Of a stretch of DNA of 12,869 nt, positions 1 to 5,189 are shown piece after piece (within the stretch, counting starts at the first letter, position 1; the number at the start of each line of letters is the position of its first letter). Below the pieces are notes generated by a model. It saw nothing but the letters and a program-made list of their open reading frames with translations. It searched no databases and was not told the origin of the DNA. This DNA is from Alphaproteobacteria bacterium. Lineage in GTDB: Bacteria > Pseudomonadota > Alphaproteobacteria > UBA9219. The DNA lies in the NCBI GenBank assembly GCA_028716765.1, contig JAQUPC010000062.1, forward strand, positions 1 to 12,869. Direction: 5' to 3'. The position numbers were made by a program, and so were the translations under genes.

Positions 1-135
1 GATCTCGTTGAACTGTTTGCAGAAGTCCATGATGTTCAGGCCGCGCTGACCGAGCGCCGGGCCGATCGGCGGCGACGGATTGGCCGCGCCCGCCGGAACC
101 TGCAGTTTGATGTAGCCTACGATTTCCTTTGCCAT
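1..135 (-). CDS. rplK: 50S ribosomal protein L11, N-terminal 45 residues (runs off the left edge)
   Basis: L11 is a ribosomal stalk-base protein that binds 23S rRNA in the GTPase-associated centre. The 45 visible codons begin [18 protein letters not shown] and continue through [17 protein letters not shown] to FCKQFNEI, which is the nearly invariant L11 N-terminal domain with its proline-rich PPIGPALG segment. The ATG at 135-133 is preceded by a GGAGAAGG ribosome binding site. The gene follows nusG on the same strand, as in most bacteria, but with an unusually long 372-bp gap. The remainder lies outside the window. Confidence 0.96.
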   Translation of the reverse strand, partial: MAKEIVGYIKLQVPAGAANPSPPIGPALGQRGLNIMDFCKQFNEI

Positions 136-165
136 AGTGTCCTTCTCCTTTGCTTCTCTTCAGGC

Positions 166-296
166 CCTCTCCCCTTGAGGGAGAGGAAGCAAAAACTTTG
201 GCTTACAAAGTAAGCCATTAGTTTTTGCAGGTGAGGGGTCAAATTGTATTTGACTCACATACCCCTCCCCTAACCCCTCCCTCAAGGGGAGGGGGA
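166..296. repeat. Compound palindromic intergenic repeat (three hairpins)
   Basis: This is a nest of inverted repeats between rplK and nusG. Hairpin 1 (166-186) is CCTCTCCC/GGGAGAGG around TTGA. Hairpin 2 (189-228) pairs GCAAAAACT and GGCTTAC with GTAAGCC and AGTTTTTGC across an AAA loop. Hairpin 3 (about 273-296) is another CCCCTCCC/GGGGAGGGG around TCAA. Hairpins 1 and 3 are also roughly inverted copies of each other, so the unit has GC-rich ends and an AT-richer palindromic core. Dispersed repeats with CTCTCCC-TTGA-GGGAGAG ends are common in proteobacterial intergenic DNA. If the candidate promoter at 461-490 is real, the element is transcribed in the rplK leader. Confidence 0.7.
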
Positions 297-308
297 CTCG
301 TTTGCGCC

Positions 309-330
309 AATCCCCGCGTAAGCGGGAATG
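309..330. repeat. Short palindromic repeat, CCCGC-GTAA-GCGGG
   Basis: CCCGC (313-317) and GCGGG (322-326) flank a GTAA loop, and the following AATGAC completes the familiar ATTCCCGC..GCGGGAAT type of dispersed proteobacterial intergenic repeat. It lies 13 bases beyond the larger compound repeat. No coding potential is seen. Confidence 0.55.
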
Positions 331-397
331 ACACAACTCTACATTTCGAAAGGGATATCGCCCTTCCCTCCAGCCAACCGCCTTAGGCTAACTGGTC

Positions 398-446
398 GCG
401 TGGTGCGGCTTCCCAAGGGAACGCTTTAGGGAACAACCTCCCACGC
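398..446 (-). promoter_or_regulatory. Foldable 5' leader of the rplK transcript
   Basis: Read leftward, GCGTGG (446-441) can pair with CCACGC (403-398). Inside that, GCGTTCCC (424-417) can pair with GGGAAGC (414-408) over a short loop. This nested stem starts just downstream of a candidate promoter and about 260 bases before the rplK ATG. In E. coli the L11-L1 operon is autoregulated by L1 binding its leader near rplK, so a ribosomal-protein-responsive structure is conceivable. I do not recognise a specific family. Confidence 0.3.
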
Positions 447-460
447 CTTTATCGAAGCGG

Positions 461-490
461 TTTATAGGCAAAAACGCGCCTGAAAGTCCA
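461..490 (-). promoter_or_regulatory. Candidate sigma70-type promoter for rplK
   Basis: On the minus strand, TGGACT (490-485, 4 of 6 to TTGACA) is followed after 18 bases by TATAAA (466-461, 5 of 6 to TATAAT). It lies immediately after the nusG stop codon and points at rplK, so rplK may be transcribed separately from secE-nusG. It was judged by eye only. Confidence 0.4.
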
Positions 491-507
491 GAGTCTTGTA
501 AAATTGG

Positions 508-1038
508 TTAAATCTTCTCCACCTGGCTGTATTCCAGCTCGACGGGCGTGGCGCGGCCGAAGATCGACACCGCGACCTTCAGGCGGGCCTTGCCTTCGTC
601 CACGTCTTCGACGATGCCGTTGAACGAGGCAAACGGACCGTCGGCCACGCGCACCTGCTCGCCAATCTCGAACATAACGGAAGGCTTGGGATGTTCGATA
701 CCTTCCTGAACCTGATGCAGGATGCGCTGCGCTTCCTTTTCGGTAATTGGCGAGGGCTTGCTGCCGCCGCCGAGAAAGCCGGTGACCTTGGCCGTGTTCT
801 TGACCAGATGCCAGCTTTCGTCTGTCAGCTCCATCTTGATGAGGACGTATCCGGGAAAGAACTTGCGCTCGGCCTTGACCTTCGAGCCGCGGCGCAATTC
901 GACGACCTCTTCCGTCGGGACGAGGATTTCCGAGAAATAGTCTTCAAGACCTTTCTTGATGGCGGTTTCGCGGATCGTCTGCGCCACTTTCTTCTCGAAA
1001 CCCGAATAAACGTGAATGACATACCAGCGGTGCGCCAT
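508..1038 (-). CDS. nusG: Transcription termination/antitermination factor NusG
   Basis: NusG binds RNA polymerase through its N-terminal NGN domain and couples transcription to Rho or the ribosome through its C-terminal KOW domain. The 176-residue product starts [18 protein letters not shown]. It has the polymerase-binding signature [12 protein letters not shown] at about 58-69, followed by [14 protein letters not shown]. Its KOW segment runs from about residue 123 ([19 protein letters not shown]) to the end. The length is typical. An upstream in-frame extension of 35 codons overlaps secE and is unlike any NusG. The chosen ATG has AAGGAG eight bases upstream. It lies 25 bases downstream of secE and is probably co-transcribed with it. 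Confidence 0.97.
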   Translation of the reverse strand: MAHRWYVIHVYSGFEKKVAQTIRETAIKKGLEDYFSEILVPTEEVVELRRGSKVKAERKFFPGYVLIKMELTDESWHLVKNTAKVTGFLGGGSKPSPITEKEAQRILHQVQEGIEHPKPSVMFEIGEQVRVADGPFASFNGIVEDVDEGKARLKVAVSIFGRATPVELEYSQVEKI

Positions 1039-1063
1039 AACCTTAAACTCCTTTGTATTTGAC

Positions 1064-1279
1064 TTAAGACCCCATGCTGAGAATACGGCTGACCGCATAT
1101 CCCAGAAAAGAATCGACGCCGAGGAAAAACACGCCCGCCGCAAGCGCCATGACGAGAATCATGACCGTCGTCATGATCGTTTCGCGCCGCGCCGGCCAGG
1201 TCACTTTCATAACCTCGCGTTTCGTTTCCCGGAAAAACTCAACCGGGTTGATGTTCTTTTTCTCGCTCTTGTTTTCCAT
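1064..1279 (-). CDS. secE: Preprotein translocase subunit SecE
   Basis: SecE is the small essential clamp subunit of the SecYEG channel in the inner membrane. The 71-residue, single-span form is typical of alphaproteobacteria and other non-enteric bacteria. A charged N-terminus is followed by the conserved amphipathic segment [21 protein letters not shown] (about 11-31), in which the VTWPxR motif is diagnostic. One hydrophobic span follows at about 35-58. The ribosome binding site is AAGGAACG just before the ATG at 1279-1277. It lies directly upstream of nusG and downstream of tRNA-Trp, the standard order. Confidence 0.96.
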   Translation of the reverse strand: MENKSEKKNINPVEFFRETKREVMKVTWPARRETIMTTVMILVMALAAGVFFLGVDSFLGYAVSRILSMGS

Positions 1280-1313
1280 GTTCGTTCCTTAACTCATTCA
1301 TCATGGCGAACCC

Positions 1314-1369
1314 GCCTTCGCTTTTCAGGCTACGGCGCGACAGTCTTCGCTTACAATGTTCGCGAAGGC
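1314..1369. repeat. 8-bp perfect inverted repeat between tRNA-Trp and secE
   Basis: GCCTTCGC (1314-1321) and GCGAAGGC (1362-1369) can pair across 40 bases, and the right arm ends at the tRNA-Trp CCA. On the leftward transcript the fold would begin immediately after the tRNA. It could be a processing or attenuation structure, or part of a dispersed GCGAAGGC-type repeat. There is no U-run to suggest a terminator. Confidence 0.35.
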
Positions 1370-1445
1370 TGGCAGGAGTGGAGGGGCTCGAACCCACAGC
1401 CCCCGGTTTTGGAGACCGGTGCTCTACCAATTGAGCTACACTCCT
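1370..1445 (-). tRNA. tRNA-Trp (anticodon CCA)
   Basis: Acceptor arms AGGAGTG (1445-1439) and CACTCCT (1380-1374) pair perfectly, with discriminator G and an encoded CCA end (1372-1370). The anticodon loop CTCCAAA lies on a perfect CCGGT/ACCGG stem, giving CCA for tryptophan. The D arm GCTC-AATTGGTA-GAGC and T loop TTCGAGC are canonical. The T stem GTGGG/CCCTC carries one T-T opposition at its second pair. It sits 90 bases upstream of secE, a widely conserved position. Confidence 0.97.
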
Positions 1446-1681
1446 AGAACCCGAAACCTGCTCCCGCTCACAATTCGCCGTCCGGCGGTTTGCGTCGGAC
1501 CAAGCTTTACTGTTTGTCGGGAATGATGTCTTTTTATCTTATTTTATAGCTTGTTACCAGTGGAAAATTTTGGCTGTTTACAATGCTTAGGCTGACCTGC
1601 CGAGCCGTAATAAGCGCGGGAAACGCCTGGCTTTCGCCCCGGCCGGGCCGCGGCAATCTTCGCTCGCTGCACTCACGAAAG
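1446..1681. other. Inter-tRNA gap with small palindromes, no gene seen
   Basis: No plausible reading frame is seen in this 236-base stretch between the two tRNAs. It contains a hairpin CGCC-GTCC-GGCG (1476-1487), a CCCGGCCGGG palindrome (1638-1647) and an AT-rich patch around 1530-1580 that includes TATAAAAT on the minus strand. No matching -35 element is seen. In many bacteria a tuf gene lies at this place, and it is absent here. Confidence 0.5.
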
Positions 1682-1755
1682 TGGAGCGGGTGAAGGGAAT
1701 CGAACCCTCATAGCCAGCTTGGAAGGCTGGAGCTTTACCACTAAGCTACACCCGC
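1682..1755 (-). tRNA. tRNA-Gly (anticodon TCC)
   Basis: Acceptor arms GCGGGTG (1755-1749) and CACCCGC (1692-1686) pair perfectly, with discriminator T and an encoded CCA (1684-1682). The anticodon loop CTTCCAA on a CCAGC/GCTGG stem gives TCC, read as glycine. The T arm GAGGG-TTCGATT-CCCTT and the D arm are normal. In E. coli-like genomes the same tRNA type precedes tufB and the secE-nusG block. Confidence 0.97.
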
Positions 1756-1900
1756 TTTATGGCTCTATTCTTAGCCTAACCCGGGCCGTTCAGCAACCGC
1801 GGATAGCGCCATCCGGATTAAACGTTTAACCCCGGGAAGACCGCTTGCGCCCGAAGACTTGCGGTTTTAGCATAAAGGGTCTGATAAAAAGGAGTCGGCC

Positions 1901-2890
1901 ATGCGTCCGTTATCATGCTTGTTTGCGGCCCTTGTTTTTTTAGCCGCGCTGCCTGCAACAGCGGGCAGCGGCGCTTTACTTCCTTCTTGCGAAAACGATA
2001 ACTGCTCGTCCCCGAATTATGGGCTTGGCACGGCGCCCAAAAAACCTTCAACGTCAAGTTCGAACCCGGATACGGCAGGTACCTTGCCCAACTACGGGTT
2101 GCAACCGGTTGCGCCACAGAAGAAAGATTCCACGACGGACTCCCGGCAAGCGGCGCCTTCTGGCGCCACATCCAGACTTCCTGCTGCCACCCTGGCTCCG
2201 GCTCCAACGGCCGCGGCCAAAACGTCAAACGACACAAATCCCGTTAAAACCAATATTTCTCCCGGCGGCACCGTATCCAAAGACGCCGTCGCGCAACAAA
2301 ATAAAATGAACGATTTTATGCGCGCCGCAGGCATGGCCCCCCAAACCGGTAAAAGCGCCGTCAACGATCCCCGGCTTCAGAAATACATGGAAGATCAAGC
2401 GCGGGCCAAAATCAAACCGCCCCTTATATTGAACGACACCGATTCTTACAGCGGTGGTTCGGAACAAAGTTCCTTGCCTTATGGTATGTCGATGGCTCTG
2501 GCGCCGGGCTACCTTTGGGGCGCAAAGGACGTCAGCCAAATTAACGGCGTTCTTGGCTTTACGCCGCAGCAGATACCGTCTTCTTGCCAGCTTCGCCTCG
2601 ACGGCAGCATAAAAACCGACAAGGGCACCTACCGGTCGATTATTTATGCCGGGCAAAGATCAGCGGTAAAGTTCGACGGCGTGATAAAGGAAGTGAGTTT
2701 CGTTCCGCGCGCCGTATGCAATCCGCCCTCCGGCTCTCTTCCGCAAACAGGCGGCATCATACGAAAGGTCGGCGACAAGCTTTCCGTCCAGCTTAGGAAC
2801 GTGGTCTCTTGTCCCCTGCCGCAAAAGGCGTCTTCGTCCCTTGAGGTGCAATACGGCGGGGACGGCACGGCGAAGTGCCAGTTTAATTAG
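1901..2890 (+). CDS. Exported low-complexity protein of unknown function
   Basis: I do not recognise this 329-residue protein. It starts with a clear signal peptide: MRPLSC, a hydrophobic stretch at 7-18, then ALPATAG with probable cleavage after ATA at about 21. Residues 22-125 are rich in Ser, Thr, Pro and Ala, probably disordered, and hold two copies of a small motif (SPNYGLGTAPKKPST near 37 and LPNYGLQPVAPQKKDST near 62). Residues 190-329 look folded, with four Cys (229, 273, 304, 326) that with Cys30 and Cys35 could form disulfides in the periplasm. AAGGAG lies eight bases before the ATG. Its TAG stop overlaps the stop of the facing gene. Confidence 0.75.
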   Translation: MRPLSCLFAALVFLAALPATAGSGALLPSCENDNCSSPNYGLGTAPKKPSTSSSNPDTAGTLPNYGLQPVAPQKKDSTTDSRQAAPSGATSRLPAATLAPAPTAAAKTSNDTNPVKTNISPGGTVSKDAVAQQNKMNDFMRAAGMAPQTGKSAVNDPRLQKYMEDQARAKIKPPLILNDTDSYSGGSEQSSLPYGMSMALAPGYLWGAKDVSQINGVLGFTPQQIPSSCQLRLDGSIKTDKGTYRSIIYAGQRSAVKFDGVIKEVSFVPRAVCNPPSGSLPQTGGIIRKVGDKLSVQLRNVVSCPLPQKASSSLEVQYGGDGTAKCQFN

Positions 2891-3531
2891 GGCTGCGGTT
2901 TCGGAATCTTAAATCCGGCCACGCCCTTGGTGAAATCGCGCACGGCGGCCCCCACGTCAATATAAGGCCCCATGTCTTCCAAGGCGTCCGCCACCTTTTG
3001 CCTTAGATGTTGCCTTGACGGATCAGAAAGCTCTTTTTCTTGCACGGCATTCATAACTGTAGAGACTGTTTCAGGATGTTTTTCGGCTGCCGCCATGCAA
3101 ATGGGAATTAGTTTTTCAATGATCTCTTTTCCCCGTGCGCTGTCTGGCTGCTCGTTTTGAAGAGCCGCCCCTAACACCTCAATAGCCACGGCGGGTTTTC
3201 TTCTCGCCATGGCATCGCAATGTCTCAAAATGCCCTTATTTGCTTTGACGGCTTCAAGAGTGCCGGGACCCGCGACCTTGGTCACAAGGAAGTAGATTTC
3301 GAATGCCGTTTCAAAATGATAACGTCCCTCGCCAAAGAAACCTACGTCATTATCAAGGATGCCGGCAATAAACAGCAAAGAACCGGCCAGCGTTCTTTGT
3401 TCCGTCTCTTGCAGCTTTGCGGTTTCATTTAATAAATTTATCGCCGTCGGGTGCAAATCACTGAGCAGTTTATCTTCCCGAATGATCTCCTTGATTTCAT
3501 GCAACAAGCGTATGGCGTCAAAAACGGACAT
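2887..3531 (-). CDS. Helical cytoplasmic protein of unknown function
   Basis: I do not recognise this 214-residue protein. It has no signal peptide or membrane span. It appears almost wholly alpha-helical, with heptad-like stretches (DAIRLLHEIKEIIRED at 5-20; PTAINLLNETAKLQETEQ at 28-45; ALEDMGPYIDVGAAV near 183-197), which suggests a helical-repeat or bundle fold. The chosen ATG (3531-3529) has GAGGAG eight bases upstream. An in-frame ATG 15 codons earlier (3576) has a poor site. Its TAA lies within the TTAG that also ends the facing gene. No operon partner is seen: the next minus-strand feature upstream is the grxD fragment. Confidence 0.65.
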   Translation of the reverse strand: MSVFDAIRLLHEIKEIIREDKLLSDLHPTAINLLNETAKLQETEQRTLAGSLLFIAGILDNDVGFFGEGRYHFETAFEIYFLVTKVAGPGTLEAVKANKGILRHCDAMARRKPAVAIEVLGAALQNEQPDSARGKEIIEKLIPICMAAAEKHPETVSTVMNAVQEKELSDPSRQHLRQKVADALEDMGPYIDVGAAVRDFTKGVAGFKIPKPQP

Positions 3532-3627
3532 TGTTTTGTCTCCTCGAATATTCTTTTGCGATGAATTGTTCTTCATTCACCCCATAACAATCCGTTCATA
3601 ATTTTCAAAGCAAAATCCGTTTTATGG

Positions 3628-3754
3628 TTAACGGTTAAGCAATGCCTGTAATTCCCCGCTTTGGAACATCTCGCGCATGATATCGGCCCCGCCGATGAAC
3701 TGGCCGCGCACGTAAAGCTGGGGCATGTTGGGCCAGTTGCTGACGGAGACCAGA
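3628..3754 (-). pseudogene. Displaced 3' fragment of the glutaredoxin gene
   Basis: The minus strand encodes the C-terminal segment [35 protein letters not shown], nearly identical to the same part of the full grxD at 4591-4929. It then ends differently (ALLNR and stop TAA at 3628, instead of the 12-residue tail of the intact copy). The N-terminal half with the active-site Cys is missing. Bases 3645-3754 match 4629-4738 at 107 of 110 positions with no gaps. The reading frame runs open to 3873, but that upstream part is unrelated sequence. It is a remnant, not a functional glutaredoxin. Confidence 0.85.
3645..3754. repeat. 110-bp direct repeat, left copy (grxD 3' end)
   Basis: This is the left member of a direct repeat whose partner is 4629-4738, exactly 984 bp away. 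Three mismatches are seen and no indels. Between the copies lie 874 bp holding one plus-strand gene. Confidence 0.9.
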
Positions 3755-3921
3755 CGCGGCGTGTTAACCATAAAGCAAATCGCAATAGCAGGGAAAACTT
3801 CAAAATTGTGAATATAACGACGATGAAAATAATAACCGAATTGCGCGCGCGGAGGTGGTCGTGTTATTCGCATTATCGAAGGCTGTTTTTCCTTTTTTTG
3901 TTACGTCACTGGAGAGATATA

Positions 3922-4557
3922 ATGCACAACGCGCAACTTGAGAATGATATTCGATCAGCGCTTTCAGTCGTAGAAAGACGTAAATTTTCAGATCCGTACG
4001 ATGCAATTCTATACCCTGAAAATTATTATCGCGATTGGTATCTTTCGGATTGGATGGTTCGACTGGGCCCCATCGTCTGTGGCTATAGCGATAACCTGGA
4101 AGCAAAATACAACGTCACGCCTACTCTCTTTATCAAACGTAGGGACGATCGTGAATGGGCGATCGAAATAAAAATGACGGGCTCGCCATGGCTGAAAGTC
4201 ATTTCAAATCCGGAAAGAATGATAACGTTCTATAAATTTGCCGACTATGAGTTTAGATCATCTTTCACAACGGAAAGTGAACGCGCTTTTCGCATCAAGC
4301 ATGGCTTAGCCCTCGGAGCGGATGGCCATTGGACAGAGGCAATCAATACAGACGAAGGCCCGGGTCAGCTTGTTTGGCCGGCTTTGAATCAGGCTTTTGG
4401 AATAAATATTGAGCATTTTGCAGCGCATTTTGCCGAAATTTTAACCCCCTTCTGCCGCCCCGAAAGGGCCCCGGAGAAAGGAGGGGTCATAGTCGATAAA
4501 ACTATGAGCAGAATGCAAGGGACAATATTTTATCGCAGCGCGGCACTAGAGTTATGA
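3922..4557 (+). CDS. Unrecognised protein in the grxD-flanked insert, possible nuclease-like fold
   Basis: I do not recognise this 211-residue protein. GGAGAG lies five bases before the chosen ATG. The frame stays open upstream to 3661, but that stretch is antisense to the grxD fragment. It is predicted cytoplasmic with no membrane span. A strand-like WAIEIK at 79-84, preceded by TPTLFIKRRDD at 66-76, resembles the core of PD-(D/E)xK nucleases, but the usual Asp after Pro67 is Thr68, so activity is doubtful. Aromatic-rich N-terminal DPYDAILYPENYYRDWYLSDW (25-45). Base composition is more AT-rich than the pur genes. It is the only gene between two copies of the grxD 3' end and points against grxD, the pattern expected of an acquired gene. 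Confidence 0.6.
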   Translation: MHNAQLENDIRSALSVVERRKFSDPYDAILYPENYYRDWYLSDWMVRLGPIVCGYSDNLEAKYNVTPTLFIKRRDDREWAIEIKMTGSPWLKVISNPERMITFYKFADYEFRSSFTTESERAFRIKHGLALGADGHWTEAINTDEGPGQLVWPALNQAFGINIEHFAAHFAEILTPFCRPERAPEKGGVIVDKTMSRMQGTIFYRSAALEL

Positions 4558-4590
4558 AAAATCGGCATAGCCGCTTTCGTCTTCCCGCAG

Positions 4591-4929
4591 TTACTCCACC
4601 CGCGTGGGCTTCTTGGCCCTTATGAGTTCCTGTAATTCCCCGCTTTGAAACATCTCGCGCATGATATCGGCCCCGCCGATGAACGCGCCGCGCACGTAAA
4701 GCTGGGGCATGTTGGGCCAGTTGCTGACGGAGACCAGAACCGGGCGCAACCCCGGATCGGCCAGAACGTCGATGCAACGGTACTTTACGCCCAGCATGCT
4801 GAGAATTTGCACGGCCTGCGCGGAAGGGCTGCACTGCGGAAACACCGGCGTGCCGTTCATGAACAGCACGACATTGTTGTTTTCGACTTCGGCGCGTATG
4901 CGCTCAATGGTGCCGGGATCGTTTGCCAT
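4591..4929 (-). CDS. grxD: Monothiol glutaredoxin (Grx4/GrxD family) with an atypical CSPS active site
   Basis: Family members bind glutathione and a bridging [2Fe-2S] cluster, and pass clusters on or signal iron status, usually with BolA. This 112-residue protein keeps the fold signatures GTPVFPQC (26-33), NMPQLYVRG with the cis-Pro at 75, and GGADI (85-89). The CGFS motif is CSPS (33-36). The Lys of KGTP, which contacts glutathione, is Asn25, and the usual Cys of GGCD is Ala87. Active Cys33 remains. The ribosome binding site GGAG lies about nine bases before the ATG, and the gene starts 14 bases after bolA. Its last 12 residues lie beyond the repeated segment, so the tail may have come with the insert or be original. 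Confidence 0.9.
   Translation of the reverse strand: MANDPGTIERIRAEVENNNVVLFMNGTPVFPQCSPSAQAVQILSMLGVKYRCIDVLADPGLRPVLVSVSNWPNMPQLYVRGAFIGGADIMREMFQSGELQELIRAKKPTRVE
4629..4738. repeat. 110-bp direct repeat, right copy (inside intact grxD)
   Basis: This is the partner of 3645-3754. It covers codons of grxD from the start of LVSVSNWP to GELQ. The three differences change one coding position (Ala82 here, Gln in the fragment) and otherwise appear silent. Confidence 0.9.
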
Positions 4930-4943
4930 AGGCCGTCTCCAGC

Positions 4944-5189
4944 TCAGGTTTCTTCATGCGATGAGGGGTAAGCCGTCTTCAGCGTCAGCGAACGCATCGA
5001 CTTGCCCATTTCTTCCTGCAAGGACGCATAGACCATGCGGTGCTGCTCGATACGCGTCTTGCCGTTGAAGGCCCCGCTTTCGACATAGGCCGCGAAATGA
5101 TCGCCGTCGCCGCGCAAGTCCTCGACTTCGATCCACGCGTCGGGAAGAGCCCCCTTGATCAGGCGAACGACGTTCTCGGATTTTATCAT
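4944..5189 (-). CDS. bolA: BolA/IbaG-family protein lacking the invariant C-terminal histidine
   Basis: This is a small 81-residue BolA-family protein of the short IbaG/BolA2 type. Such proteins pair with monothiol glutaredoxins to share a [2Fe-2S] cluster. Family marks are [13 protein letters not shown] (20-32), [17 protein letters not shown] (41-57) and LKTAYP (70-75). The usual HAL of the last strand, whose His is a cluster ligand in known BolA-glutaredoxin complexes, reads RSL here (Arg67). His31 and His50 are kept. Its ATG overlaps the purL stop as ATGA, so it is translationally coupled, and grxD follows after 14 bases. The symbol is used at family level. Confidence 0.9.
   Translation of the reverse strand: MIKSENVVRLIKGALPDAWIEVEDLRGDGDHFAAYVESGAFNGKTRIEQHRMVYASLQEEMGKSMRSLTLKTAYPSSHEET

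Larger units (their letters stand above)
3621..3774. repeat. Perfect 12-bp inverted repeats bracketing the grxD fragment
   Basis: TTTATGGTTAAC (3621-3632) and GTTAACCATAAA (3763-3774) are exact reverse complements. They frame 130 bases that include the displaced grxD 3' end almost exactly. The 154-bp unit therefore resembles a tiny terminal-inverted-repeat element carrying a captured gene fragment, or a scar at the insertion boundary. No flanking target-site duplication is apparent to me. Confidence 0.5.

Noticed and set aside
1039..1143. N-terminal extension of NusG by 35 codons
   Set aside because: It overlaps secE out of frame and has no NusG-like sequence. The downstream ATG has a proper ribosome binding site and the conserved NusG start.
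1016..1447. 143-codon plus-strand frame
   Set aside because: It runs antisense through secE and over tRNA-Trp, so it cannot be a real gene.
1756..1900. Promoters for tRNA-Gly and for the exported protein gene
   Set aside because: Only 3-4 of 6 matches at acceptable spacing were found on either strand, too weak to call.
3628..3873. A second functional glutaredoxin gene
   Set aside because: The frame lacks the active-site half, and its N-terminal part is unrelated junction sequence.
3661..3921. Upstream extension of the gene at 3922-4557
   Set aside because: It is antisense to the grxD fragment. GGAGAG before 3922 and the change in composition mark the real start.
4563..4580. Terminator after the gene at 3922-4557
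   Set aside because: CGGC-ATA-GCCG is a short stem followed by CTTTCGTCTT, not a convincing T-run.
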